DNA of 33,053 nucleotides from Candidatus Saccharimonadota bacterium (GTDB lineage Bacteria > Patescibacteriota > Saccharimonadia > Saccharimonadales > UBA4665). A program made the translations under genes and the position numbers. Under the pieces are notes generated by a model that ran no database searches, was not told the origin of the DNA, and worked only from the letters and a program-made list of their open reading frames with translations. The DNA is taken from contig JACMPL010000027.1 in NCBI GenBank assembly GCA_014377525.1, positions 1 to 33,053 of the forward strand, given 5' to 3'. Shown here piece after piece: positions 7,211-15,357 of this stretch (position 1 is its first letter; every line of letters begins with the position of its first letter).

Positions 7211-9709
7211 ATGAATAATCCATCTGATGCGTTTCCGTTAGTAGGTCCAACAGAAAGGGTGAATCAATCTATCCCAACTGCTGAATCAGTTATTGACTGG
7301 GATCGTTATTCTGGACTTGATGCTGCGCTGCAAGCCGACAATGGGTTGATAGCTACGGCCAAATCAGCCGAAAATGGTCGGCGAAGTGCGGCTCAACAAT
7401 TGCTTGAAAGTATATCTGACGGTTTTGACGACAGTACAATTTTTAAGAATGTTACTGAGGCCCAAGAGTTCATGCAGTCTAAAATACAAGACGCTGCTAA
7501 CGAGCAGGGTGGATTACCAGAATTTCAAGGCTTCAGCGGCGCCTTGCCCTGCAAAATAGGTCGATCTACGAAACTCGTGATGTTCGCATATGGTTGTAGT
7601 GCGGTTGCAAAGTCTAATGGCGGCGAAAAACCCCTAACTGTTTTAGAGCATAAAGAAGTCTACAAACCGATTACGATAGGCAAAGACGGCCTTGCCGTCC
7701 AAGCCGACGATAAGAAACCTGATGTACGCGTGCAAGTTGTATCACTCAAGGCAGGCGAACGGTATGTTACCAGCTCAACTAACGACATACTGGTTTCTTT
7801 GCATGGAGCCTTTGGCGCGCACCAGTTCCAGAACAAGGCGCTACTGCTTCCCCGCTTGCAAGACGTCGTTGACACACTAAAGCATAATAAATCTGTGACG
7901 AACGAACCCCTAGATGGTTCTGTTGCAGTGACTGAGTTCTCTCCAGTTCCATCGGCTGGATATCGGGAGCAAGCAAGCCGATTGGGCAGACAGGCAGTGA
8001 GCAGCGTTGTCGATGGCGCGCTTAAGATTACACAACGAACACCTAGCAAAAAGCCGAGTGAGCCAACATCACGACCAACAGCGGAGTCTGAACTAGTCGA
8101 AATAAATGATACTGACATGCCTGTTTATGAATCGGCTGTGACATCTATTGCAGGGGTAACTGAACGCGGTGCTTCAGTTAAACCGGCCGAAGCGGTCGAG
8201 CCAATTGTGGTTGAGCCCATCGTTGTAGCGACTGAACAAAAGCCGGTAAGCAGTGTCTTATCGCTTGGTGTTGGGCCTGTCCCGGACCGTAATCGTAGAG
8301 ATTCCGAACCGGCCAGTCGATACGTTGACCTGGTAGATAGACTTAAAGCTAAAGGAACCGTAAGAGCTGCTCGGGCGGCAAAAGCAGGTTCCACCGAAGA
8401 CGGGAATATTATTAGTTTGGGTGTAAATGCTTTGACTGGTTTAGGCAATGATGCCGACGCTGACCTGCGTCTATTAACGGATGGGGAATTACTTGATGCA
8501 TCCGAAAAGGCATTAGAAGCTTACACGAAGTTAGTGGTACGTAAGCGTACAAAAGCAATTATGATTTTATCTAAAGAATATGAAGATGCCAAAGCTAATT
8601 ATCAGGACCTTGCCAATGAAGAATTGCGTCGGCTTGGCGATAATCCTGAAAGTATCAAACAATATCTGTTAGATGAGGCAATATTTGTTCAGGATGGAAT
8701 CAAAAAGGCTATCAATGCCCGAAAATCTGGTCGGTTCAACACGGCTTGGGCAAACTGGAACAGCCAGAAATTCCTGCACCGCTACACAGCCTATAAGGCA
8801 ATGGTTGTTGCCGGAGCTGGTTTTGTGCCAGGAGTTATTGCTGGAGCTGTAACTGCAGCAACAGTATCGGCAGTTGCTGGCCCGGTTGTCGGCGCAATTG
8901 CTGGTTTTGGAGTAGGGAGTAGAGTTGCAAAGGGTATGATCGGAGCCAAAATTCGTAACACTGGCAAGTCGCTGAGTGTTGGCGATGTCCAGAGTGACAA
9001 GCACCTAAATAAGCACATTGGGAAAAATGTAGAGCAGCTGGGACACATAAAACTTATAGAGAAGGCAGCTCTGATAGAGAACGTAGCTCTGAAAAAGTTA
9101 TCAATTGAGCTACTTACTGACAATATTGAGCTGGCAACCAAAAATCAGCAACGACGTAACTTGCGACGGATGGTTGGATCGACGGCAATCGGTGCAGTGT
9201 TGGGTACAGTCGGCGCCGAAGCAGGTGCTACTTGGATAGCGCCTCATGTTTCGGGATGGATCGCTGATCATTTTGGTGGTGGTTCTAATGCAAGATCTGC
9301 GCCATCAGTCGGTTCGGTAAGCTCTACGGTAGCGCCGTCACCGAGTGCGACACCTAACACGTTGCCAGTAGTGCCGTCTGCGCCACCTGCTCCCGGAGTG
9401 TTAGCTCCCAGTACTCTGCCGAGCATTGCAATACCGAGCGAAGTAACGATTGCACCTGGTAGCGGTATCGACCAGATGATTTATGATATCGGTCAAAATG
9501 CGAATCCACGGTTTAGTGGGGCAGACGCTCACCGAGCGGGTCTGGCTTTACTGGAAAAGACCAATGGTAACCTGTTTGACGGCAGTAGTAGTATCGCCAC
9601 TTATGGCAACGGTATGATAAACCAGCCTGGGACGGGTCATTTCTCGGCAGCAGTGCAGGCGATGATCGCCGAGCAGATACAGCGCCAACTACTTGAAGAT
9701 ACAAATTAA
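7211..9709 (+). CDS. Unknown 832-aa protein with two hydrophobic segments
   Basis: No confident family. Residues about 100-240 faintly resemble a PP2C-type phosphatase core. They contain VQVVSLKAGERYVTSSTNDI where PP2C proteins have a pattern like L-x-GDR-LLCSDG, but the metal-binding aspartates are not recognisable, so any such fold would be inactive. The middle (about 240-520) is polar and helical. Residues 531-570 are a long Gly/Ala/Val-rich hydrophobic stretch and 654-684 a second one, typical of glycine-zipper membrane segments. A Pro/Ser-rich linker (about 697-745) leads to a compact C-terminal domain of about 85 residues. This suggests a membrane-associated protein with an exported or cytosolic C-terminal domain. 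The start is ATG 7211, predicted leaderless. Confidence 0.75.
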   Translation: MNNPSDAFPLVGPTERVNQSIPTAESVIDWDRYSGLDAALQADNGLIATAKSAENGRRSAAQQLLESISDGFDDSTIFKNVTEAQEFMQSKIQDAANEQGGLPEFQGFSGALPCKIGRSTKLVMFAYGCSAVAKSNGGEKPLTVLEHKEVYKPITIGKDGLAVQADDKKPDVRVQVVSLKAGERYVTSSTNDILVSLHGAFGAHQFQNKALLLPRLQDVVDTLKHNKSVTNEPLDGSVAVTEFSPVPSAGYREQASRLGRQAVSSVVDGALKITQRTPSKKPSEPTSRPTAESELVEINDTDMPVYESAVTSIAGVTERGASVKPAEAVEPIVVEPIVVATEQKPVSSVLSLGVGPVPDRNRRDSEPASRYVDLVDRLKAKGTVRAARAAKAGSTEDGNIISLGVNALTGLGNDADADLRLLTDGELLDASEKALEAYTKLVVRKRTKAIMILSKEYEDAKANYQDLANEELRRLGDNPESIKQYLLDEAIFVQDGIKKAINARKSGRFNTAWANWNSQKFLHRYTAYKAMVVAGAGFVPGVIAGAVTAATVSAVAGPVVGAIAGFGVGSRVAKGMIGAKIRNTGKSLSVGDVQSDKHLNKHIGKNVEQLGHIKLIEKAALIENVALKKLSIELLTDNIELATKNQQRRNLRRMVGSTAIGAVLGTVGAEAGATWIAPHVSGWIADHFGGGSNARSAPSVGSVSSTVAPSPSATPNTLPVVPSAPPAPGVLAPSTLPSIAIPSEVTIAPGSGIDQMIYDIGQNANPRFSGADAHRAGLALLEKTNGNLFDGSSSIATYGNGMINQPGTGHFSAAVQAMIAEQIQRQLLEDTN

Positions 9710-9769
9710 CAGTTCAATGCGCAGAAGCCAGTTAGTACTAGCCGTATAATACTTAAACAAATTATTATG

Positions 9770-10744
9770 TTAAGTGGAGGGTTTATAACCGGCGATGAAA
9801 GCGCTGCCGGTCATTTCTTTTTTGCCGAGCGGCAAAAGCTTATCGATAACTAACACGCCGTCGGCGGTGTAAATGCCGAGGTTATGGTTTTGTAGCCATA
9901 TTGAGCCGGGTACTCCAGAGCCTATTTCTGCATGACTAGCGGTGATAATAACATCGGTAGCACCAATGCGCGTCCGGACGCGGGGCCAGCCAGCATAAGC
10001 TCGGACCATCCGCTCGATCGTTGCGGCGGGCTGATCCCAATCGCACTGGCCGAGTGTACCGGCATGCTTGGCTATGCGAGCATCGTAGGTGGCACGGCTA
10101 TCATCTTGCTGGCTTGGTTGGCAGCCGCCACTGATAATTTTGGGTAGGGTTTGCAGCAACATGCCGCCGCCGAGCTGTAGTAATTTGTCGGCGAGGGCTT
10201 GTTTGGTTTCGTTGCCGTTTAAAACTACGGTTTGCTGGGCGTACACTGGGCCAGCGTCCATTTTGGAAACGAGTCCCATCAGTGACACGCCGGTGGTTTT
10301 GTCGCCGTGCAATAGGGCGCTCTCTAATGGCATGGAGCCGCGGTGTTGCGGCAGTAGGGACGGGTGAATATTAATAATTCCGGCGGGGAACAGGTCGATG
10401 ATGCTCTGTGGCACGAGTTTGCCGAAGGCGACGAGGACGCCGACTTCGGCCTGATAACTAGCGAGTTGCTCGGCTATTTCGGCTAATTTGGTCGGTGTGG
10501 CTACGGGAATATTATGCTGTTCGGCTAGTTCGAGGACTTCTAGCTTGCGGGCTTTGCGGGAGTGGCCGATATCGCCCTGCGCAATGACGATAGCGGCAAT
10601 GTTGTAGCCAGCTGCTAGCAAAGCTTTGAGCGTCGGTACCGTGGTTGTAACGCCTGTGGCGATGCGCTCATTACCAAAAAATACGATGGTTGGCATGTCA
10701 CTGGCACTGCTATTGCCACTGCTGTTATTAGTAGCGCCCGTCAC
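9770..10744 (-). CDS. fmt: Methionyl-tRNA formyltransferase
   Basis: A 324-residue enzyme that transfers a formyl group from 10-formyl-THF to Met-tRNA(fMet). The formyltransferase core holds the catalytic set N125 and H127 (in IINIHPSLLP) and D163 (in KMDAGPVYA). A C-terminal OB-like tRNA-binding domain follows. The start is GTG 10744, because GGGAGGA lies eight bases upstream at the end of def. The alternative ATG 10696 has no Shine-Dalgarno. The GTG start adds a 16-residue Ser/Asn-rich extension before the normal MPTIVFFG beginning. It lies 3 bases downstream of def and is almost certainly co-transcribed with it, a common pairing. It converges on the 832-aa gene with no visible terminator between. 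Confidence 0.93.
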   Translation of the reverse strand: MTGATNNSSGNSSASDMPTIVFFGNERIATGVTTTVPTLKALLAAGYNIAAIVIAQGDIGHSRKARKLEVLELAEQHNIPVATPTKLAEIAEQLASYQAEVGVLVAFGKLVPQSIIDLFPAGIINIHPSLLPQHRGSMPLESALLHGDKTTGVSLMGLVSKMDAGPVYAQQTVVLNGNETKQALADKLLQLGGGMLLQTLPKIISGGCQPSQQDDSRATYDARIAKHAGTLGQCDWDQPAATIERMVRAYAGWPRVRTRIGATDVIITASHAEIGSGVPGSIWLQNHNLGIYTADGVLVIDKLLPLGKKEMTGSAFIAGYKPST

Positions 10745-10747
10745 GGA

Positions 10748-11326
10748 TTAGTCCTCCCAGAGTTGCTGGTTGTCGCGAATTTCGTCGGCGTAACTGAGCT
10801 TGGCTAATTGGCCATCTTCTTGGAGGCGATAAAACGCTTCGGGGTCGTCACGGATGAGGTCGATAAAAACGATTCCGTTGGTGTGGTCGATTTCGTGTTG
10901 GAAAATTCGCGCGAGGAAACCTTGGGCGGTGACGCGGAATTCTTGGCCGTCTTCGTCGAGCGCTTTGACTTTTACTTTGTCGTGACACGGCACTTTGCCG
11001 TAAACGTTCGGGACGCTCAAACAGCCCTCATAATCGGCAATAATGCGGCCTTCGCGCTTGGTGATTTCGGGGTTTATGAATGTCGTGAAAGTGTGATCGC
11101 TCTTATCATCGTAATTATTGCGGAGCACGACAATGCGATACAGCTGGTCGATTTGGATGGCGGCCAGCGCCACGCCGACCTCATGCTCGCGGGATTCGTC
11201 CCAGTTGATAGTGGCGTCCTTCATGTCTTGGACAATTTTTTTGATGTCGTCCGTAATGATTCCGACGCGTTCGGACTTCCGCCGTAGGCGGGTGTTAGGC
11301 AGGGCAATGATGTCGTCTTTGGTCAT
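10748..11326 (-). CDS. def: Peptide deformylase
   Basis: A 192-residue metalloenzyme that removes the formyl group from nascent proteins. All three motifs are present: GVALAAIQ at residues 51-58, EGCLSVP at 100-106 (metal ligand C102), and HEIDH at 144-148 (two His ligands and the catalytic Glu). The first motif departs slightly from GxGLAAxQ, with Val-Ala in place of Gly-Leu. ATG 11326 is preferred over an upstream TTG at 11338, which would overlap the -10 box. First gene of a def-fmt operon. Confidence 0.94.
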   Translation of the reverse strand: MTKDDIIALPNTRLRRKSERVGIITDDIKKIVQDMKDATINWDESREHEVGVALAAIQIDQLYRIVVLRNNYDDKSDHTFTTFINPEITKREGRIIADYEGCLSVPNVYGKVPCHDKVKVKALDEDGQEFRVTAQGFLARIFQHEIDHTNGIVFIDLIRDDPEAFYRLQEDGQLAKLSYADEIRDNQQLWED

Positions 11327-11337
11327 AATTCTAGACA

Positions 11338-11366
11338 AGTATAGCCTATGTCACCCTGTTAGTCAC
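11338..11366 (-). promoter_or_regulatory. Promoter of def-fmt
   Basis: On the minus strand, GTGACT (11366-11361), spacer 17, TATACT (11343-11338). The expected start is near 11331, only about five bases before ATG 11326, so there is little or no leader. The -35 region contains a direct repeat of GTCACCC (plus-strand reading). Confidence 0.65.
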
Positions 11367-11436
11367 CCCTTGACCATAGTGATATCGTTGCAAAATTACA
11401 GATGAGACGAGTTGGGCGGTGCAGATTAGTATGCGA

Positions 11437-11814
11437 TTAATGGTTTCGTAGCCAGGCGGCGATCTCGATTGTACTCGGCCGGCCGGTGGCAACGTGAGCA
11501 ACGAAGCTTTCCAGCTCGATTGGTCGGGCAGTCAGAGGCCTGCCATAGCGGGCCAGGAACATGGCACAAACGCAGGTGGCGGTCGCTTGGCCAGCGTCGA
11601 CAAAAACGTGTTCAGCCATGATGGTTTTAAGGTAGGCGGCGGCTTGCTCGTGCAGGGTGGGGTATAAACGCTCGCCGTCAACGGTTTGGAGCGGTGTATT
11701 GACGACTTGCTGCAAGCCGGCGACGCTACCGACACCGTGCCGTCCACCAAATTCGGTAATGACCTGGTAGTGGACGCGTAGTAAGTCCTCGGCACTGAAG
11801 TAGCGAATTTTCAT
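11437..11814 (-). CDS. Doc/Fic-family toxin-like protein with degenerate catalytic motif
   Basis: A 125-residue protein with the layout of death-on-curing (Doc) toxins. A GGRHGVGSVAGLQQVVNTPL segment lies at residues 23-42, and the Fic helix starts at H69. Active Doc proteins carry HxFxDxNKR, and Doc kinases use it to phosphorylate EF-Tu. Here the motif reads HVFVDAGQAT. His, Phe and Asp are kept, but the Asn, Lys and Arg positions are Gly, Gln and Ala. The nucleotide-binding residues are therefore missing and normal catalysis is unlikely. The start codon overlaps the antitoxin stop (ATGA), the usual antitoxin-first toxin-antitoxin layout. It may be an inactivated toxin or a repurposed Fic fold. 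Confidence 0.8.
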   Translation of the reverse strand: MKIRYFSAEDLLRVHYQVITEFGGRHGVGSVAGLQQVVNTPLQTVDGERLYPTLHEQAAAYLKTIMAEHVFVDAGQATATCVCAMFLARYGRPLTARPIELESFVAHVATGRPSTIEIAAWLRNH

Positions 11815-12029
11815 TTCTGGGCAAGGCTGGTGAGCGTGGCGCTGTACTCGTTAACGAAGGCGTTGTATTCGCGGAGCAGCTTGGCGTGCTTGTCCGGGCC
11901 TTCGGCAAGTTCAGCACTGATATTAAGCGAATCACCCCGTTTGGCGCCCAGCTTTCCTAACTCCTGCTTAGACAGGGTGACGCCAAGACTTGAGCCAATC
12001 TGTATTATTTTTTTGGTTGTTTTGATCAT
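11811..12029 (-). CDS. AbrB/MazE-type (SpoVT-AbrB) antitoxin
   Basis: A 72-residue protein. Residues 5-40 match the swapped-hairpin AbrB DNA-binding fold: KKIIQIGSSLGVTLSKQELG followed by a GDSLNIS strand. The C-terminal half is a charged helix likely to bind the toxin. It is the first gene of a pair with the Doc-like gene, overlapping by four bases. Such antitoxins usually repress their own promoter. That promoter is well placed here: TTGTAG and TATAAT spaced by 17, ending six bases before ATG 12029, with no Shine-Dalgarno. Confidence 0.85.
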   Translation of the reverse strand: MIKTTKKIIQIGSSLGVTLSKQELGKLGAKRGDSLNISAELAEGPDKHAKLLREYNAFVNEYSATLTSLAQK

Positions 12030-12035
12030 ATTGCT

Positions 12036-12064
12036 ATTATAATTCTATTATAAAATATCTACAA
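12036..12064 (-). promoter_or_regulatory. Promoter of the antitoxin-toxin pair, leaderless spacing
   Basis: On the minus strand, TTGTAG (12064-12059), 17-base spacer, TATAAT (12041-12036). Exactly six bases then precede ATG 12029. The region is very AT-rich and is a plausible site for AbrB-type autoregulation. Confidence 0.75.
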
Positions 12065-12126
12065 GCTAAATGAGCTAATTGCTGACGTTAACATTTTTAA
12101 TTGTCATAATATATTTCTTATATAGT

Positions 12127-12297
12127 ATGTGTCCTTGCGATCAAATGCCTACACCTTTCGAGCAGTGTGAGGCAAATTTTATTTTAATTGGCGAAGAGCA
12201 AGTGACTGCCGCAGTGTTATTAATAAGCCAGCAAGATGCGCAATTGCAGCATCATGAATTGACTGGCTCAATTAATCCCGATGCGATCGAATTTTAA
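12127..12297 (+). CDS. Small unknown ORF (56 aa), possibly a gene remnant
   Basis: An unrecognised acidic peptide, starting MCPCDQMPTPFEQCEANF. A promoter-like pair (TTAACA 12088-12093, TATATT 12110-12115, spacer 16) lies just upstream, leaving almost no leader. After its TAA the frame stays open and reaches ATG 12304, the next small gene, without leaving frame. The two pieces may therefore once have been a single gene now split by a stop. It sits between the divergent antitoxin promoter and convergent priA. Function unknown. Confidence 0.4.
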   Translation: MCPCDQMPTPFEQCEANFILIGEEQVTAAVLLISQQDAQLQHHELTGSINPDAIEF

Positions 12298-12303
12298 CTG
12301 GAT

Positions 12304-12653
12304 ATGGCCACAAACAGAATTTATAGTGTGCTTGATGACGCTGTAGCGAAGATTGATAAAAAATAGCAGAATTTGAGTCCGTCGATGCGGCAGTTGTGCT
12401 TCAAGATAACAAAGTAACCGTTAACGACTATGGCCTAACTGCTCCAGAAGTTCTTTACTGCGTTAGGCGCGAGCCAAAAGAAAGTCTCGCGCTTGATGAA
12501 TTGATAGCAGCGCGCACGAATGCGGCGCAGCCCAGTGGTACTGAGTTCGATGCTTCGCCTCAAACTGTTCGCTATGGTATGACAGGCGAGTACATTAGTA
12601 AGTTGTTGGCTCAAAAAGCTTCCATAGACGAAGAAAACGCCGCTGAACATTAG
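12304..12653 (+). pseudogene. Small unknown gene with a frameshift at an A6 run
   Basis: From ATG 12304 the frame encodes 20 residues, ending DDAVAKIDKK, and stops at TAG 12364-12366 just after six A bases (12358-12363). The -1 frame entered at this run is open from there to 12653. It continues with IAEFESVDAAVVLQDNKV and about 80 more residues of soluble, acidic sequence. Reading through with one extra A would give a single protein of about 116 residues. This is a typical homopolymer frameshift: a decayed gene, a sequencing error, or a gene rescued by polymerase slippage. No homologous family was recognised. A GTG at 12396 could start the second part alone. Confidence 0.55.
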
Positions 12654-12677
12654 CGTAGATTGCGAACTAGCCAAAAT

Positions 12678-14612
12678 TTATAGCAAATCGGTCGGGTCAA
12701 TATCGTAAGACCAATTGGCTGGCAAATCATTGATAATTTTGATCAGCTCGCTGCGGTCGACGGATTTTATGACTAGTTGCCATTGATACTTGCCCTGGAA
12801 GCGTTCGTGGAAGGCCGGAGCCGGGCCTTCTACGCGGATTTTTCGGTCGCCGTGTTCGAGCGCCGCTCGCAGCTTCTCGGCGGCCGCTTCGGCACTTTTG
12901 CTGCTGGCTCGTCGGGCGGTGAGCTTGAGCATGAAGCAAAATGGCGGGAATAAAAAGGTCTGGCGCTCTTGGATTTCTTGGTCGTAGAAACTTTTGTAAT
13001 CGCCAGCGATCGCCTGAGTAAGAATCGGGTGTTCGGGGTGATAGGTTTGGATAATGGCATGGCCAGCAACATGGCCGCGGCCGATGCGGCCGAGCACTTG
13101 GTTCAATAGCTGGAAGGTCCGTTCGGTGGCTGAATAATCGGGGAGATACAGGCTGGTATCGGCGAGTAAAATTCCGAGTACGCTCAGCTTGGGAAGGTCG
13201 AGGCCTTTGGCCAGTAACTGAGTGCCAACCAGGATGTCAACCTCGCCGTTTTTGACGGCCTCATAGTGCTGTTCGAAGCGTTCAGCCTTCCGGTTATCGG
13301 TGTCGAACCGGGCTACCCGGGCGCCGGGAAAGAGTCGCTCGACAGCTTCGACAATCGCCTTAGTACCAGCCGTTTTAAACATGATAGATGGATGACCACA
13401 GCTTGGGCAGGAGCTCGGTGATTTTTCGTGGAAATCACAGCTGTGACAACGTAGGCTGTGGCTATCGCCGTGGTATGTCAGCGGTAGATCACAGTGTGGG
13501 CAAGCTGCCTGCCAGCCGCAGTGTTCGCACATAATTATCCGGGCCGTACCGCGGCGGTTAAGGTACAGCAGCGACTGTTCGCCGCGGCTTAGTGCCGCGC
13601 TCACGGCCGCAACTAGGGCCTGGCTAAAATGCGGTGACCGGCTAAAGTGTTCACGCTGTTTCATGTCGACAATGGTGACGGTTGTTTTGACTTCGATTGG
13701 TTTGGCCGGGTTATTCAGTTCGATAACCGGCTTCTGTTTCTGAAGCGAAAGGTAGTAGTCGCTGACGCTTGGCGTGGCTGAGCCGAGAATCAGCGTGGCC
13801 CGGATGCTGTGGGCTAGAAAGGCCGCGACGCGACCAGTTTGGTACTGCGGCGCCTGCTCCTGCTTGTAAGCAGCTTCGTGTGATTCATCGAGAATAATTA
13901 GGCCAAGTTTGGCGACGGGCGTGTACAACGCCGAACGCGGACCGACGACGATAATCGGTACGGTGGTTTGTAGAATCGATAGCCAGGCTTTGCGGCGCTC
14001 GGCTGGGGCTTGCTGAGAATGTAGGACGATGACACGGCCGCCAAAGACTTTCCGAAAGTTGTCAGCGAGCTGCGAGGTCAAACTTATTTCGGGCGTCAGC
14101 ACGATGACTGACTCACCGCTCGTAATGGTTTTTTGGGCCATGGCTATATAAAGTCTGGTTTTGCCACTACCGGTGCGACCGTGTAGTAAGTAGCTATTGG
14201 TGCGCTGCATGGCGCCGTAAGCGGCTTGCTGATCGGCGGTTAACGTCGGTAAGTCGGTGGTTGCCAGCGGTGACTCGGAAATCGCGGGAATATTTTCCAG
14301 CTGTTTTTCGGTAAATTCCGCTGGCAAAATCTGCTGAGCGATGACGCCGAGCGGAGCGGGGTAGTACTGCCGCAGCCAGTCAGCGGTCTTTATGAGGTGC
14401 GGCGGTACGGGAGCCAGATCATATGCCCGAGTAATCTGCTTGGTTTTAAAACGCGGCTCGCCGACCGAACCGGTAACGACCCCGAGCACCAGCTGTTTTT
14501 GGAGCTCGACTTGGACAATGGCGCCAGTGGTGAGCGTTAACTCCGAGGCGTAAGTCAGCGCCTCGCTACCGTGGTAGCGGGCACTTCTCACCCAAACTAA
14601 GTAGTACTTCAT
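12678..14612 (-). CDS. priA: Primosomal protein N' (PriA helicase)
   Basis: A 644-residue superfamily 2 DNA helicase that restarts stalled replication forks. The N-terminal DNA-binding domain covers about residues 1-110. Walker A is GRTGSGKT at 145-152. Walker B is DESH at 242-245. An eight-cysteine zinc-binding region holds C362, C365, C371, C374, C389, C392, C402 and C405. The helicase C-domain and a C-terminal domain follow. Length is slightly below the usual 700-730. The start is ATG 14612. There is no Shine-Dalgarno, and TATACT lies eight bases upstream, so the mRNA is probably leaderless. Confidence 0.95.
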   Translation of the reverse strand: MKYYLVWVRSARYHGSEALTYASELTLTTGAIVQVELQKQLVLGVVTGSVGEPRFKTKQITRAYDLAPVPPHLIKTADWLRQYYPAPLGVIAQQILPAEFTEKQLENIPAISESPLATTDLPTLTADQQAAYGAMQRTNSYLLHGRTGSGKTRLYIAMAQKTITSGESVIVLTPEISLTSQLADNFRKVFGGRVIVLHSQQAPAERRKAWLSILQTTVPIIVVGPRSALYTPVAKLGLIILDESHEAAYKQEQAPQYQTGRVAAFLAHSIRATLILGSATPSVSDYYLSLQKQKPVIELNNPAKPIEVKTTVTIVDMKQREHFSRSPHFSQALVAAVSAALSRGEQSLLYLNRRGTARIIMCEHCGWQAACPHCDLPLTYHGDSHSLRCHSCDFHEKSPSSCPSCGHPSIMFKTAGTKAIVEAVERLFPGARVARFDTDNRKAERFEQHYEAVKNGEVDILVGTQLLAKGLDLPKLSVLGILLADTSLYLPDYSATERTFQLLNQVLGRIGRGHVAGHAIIQTYHPEHPILTQAIAGDYKSFYDQEIQERQTFLFPPFCFMLKLTARRASSKSAEAAAEKLRAALEHGDRKIRVEGPAPAFHERFQGKYQWQLVIKSVDRSELIKIINDLPANWSYDIDPTDLL

Positions 14613-14620
14613 ATACAGAC

Positions 14621-14626
14621 AGTATA
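14621..14626 (-). promoter_or_regulatory. -10 box of priA, near-leaderless spacing
   Basis: On the minus strand TATACT ends eight bases before ATG 14612. No convincing -35 or Shine-Dalgarno is visible. Confidence 0.5.
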
Positions 14627-14699
14627 GGCTACGACGGCGTATTAAAAATTCTTACAAATGAGGTTGAATAAGCGTCGGCTATAAGTTTCAATTAAATGG

Positions 14700-14728
14700 T
14701 TGAAAAACAAACTGCAGGCAGCTATACT
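14700..14728 (+). promoter_or_regulatory. Promoter of the winged-helix regulator gene
   Basis: TTGAAA (14700-14705), spacer 17, TATACT (14723-14728). The expected start is near 14735, with a leader of about 43 bases that includes AAAGGAAA. Confidence 0.75.
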
Positions 14729-14777
14729 AACTTATACGTTGTTTGAATAACAATGCAAAGGAAACTGCACAACCACT

Positions 14778-15065
14778 ATGCTAGACATATTTATCACCTC
14801 ACGAGTACGCCGTAAAATCATCGTAATTTACGCCAAGTACCCCGATTTTAAGACGCACGTACGCGGACTGGCCAAGCTCATCAAAGAAGACGCTGGTAAC
14901 ATCCAACGCGAACTCAAGCGCTTAGAAAAAGTTGGCTTTCTCATCAGCGAACGCCAAGGCAATACAAAAGTCTACTCGACGAACAAGCAGTTCCCGATCT
15001 TCAAAGAATTACAAAGCATCGTCCTAAAATCGCAACGCACTAACCAGAAAAGGGTAACTGGCTAA
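14778..15065 (+). CDS. Winged helix-turn-helix transcriptional regulator
   Basis: A 95-residue basic protein consisting almost only of a winged helix domain. The first helices are ITSRVRRKIIVIYAKYPD, the recognition region is around GNIQRELKRLEKVGFLISER (residues 40-60), and the wing is NTKVYSTN. The layout resembles ArsR/MarR-like single-domain regulators that appear near nucleotidyltransferase or transposition genes in other genomes. No effector cysteines or ligand domain are visible. The start is ATG 14778, with a weak AAGGAAA 13 bases upstream. It has its own promoter. It precedes rpsU but is separated from it by a further promoter. Target genes are unknown. Confidence 0.75.
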   Translation: MLDIFITSRVRRKIIVIYAKYPDFKTHVRGLAKLIKEDAGNIQRELKRLEKVGFLISERQGNTKVYSTNKQFPIFKELQSIVLKSQRTNQKRVTG

Positions 15066-15092
15066 GTTATGTTAAATTCCTCATCTGAGGGG

Positions 15093-15121
15093 TTGCATAA
15101 TTAACTTCTCTCAGCTACAAT
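15093..15121 (+). promoter_or_regulatory. Promoter of the rpsU-yqeY-adk-map operon
   Basis: TTGCAT (15093-15098), spacer 17, TACAAT (15116-15121). Only nine bases follow before ATG 15131, so the leader is about three bases. No Shine-Dalgarno is possible for rpsU. Confidence 0.75.
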
Positions 15122-15130
15122 AAATTCCTG

Positions 15131-15346
15131 ATGATACAAGTAACACGCAAAGACTCTAAAGAGTCATTAGAAAATCTCCTCCGCCGCTTTAACCGCAAGG
15201 TTCAGCAGTCTGGTGCGATCGCCGTCGTTAAGGCAGGCCAATACTTCGAAAAGCCGATTAGCAAGCGCGAGCGCCGTGCCAAAGCGATTATTCGCCAAGA
15301 GCGCAAGGCAATCAAACTACGCAAGATCAAACTGGGACAGCGCTAG
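15131..15346 (+). CDS. rpsU: 30S ribosomal protein S21
   Basis: A 71-residue, very basic protein with the S21 pattern: an N-terminal beta strand and a long helix, LLRRFNRKVQQSG around residues 17-29. A basic YFEKPISKRERRAKA segment and a Lys/Arg-rich tail follow. S21 sits near the anti-Shine-Dalgarno end of 16S rRNA. First gene of an apparent operon with yqeY, adk and map. ATG 15131 lies almost at the predicted transcription start, so it would be translated leaderless. This is notable because S21 itself affects Shine-Dalgarno-dependent initiation. Confidence 0.92.
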   Translation: MIQVTRKDSKESLENLLRRFNRKVQQSGAIAVVKAGQYFEKPISKRERRAKAIIRQERKAIKLRKIKLGQR

Positions 15347-15357
15347 GTAATTTGCTC

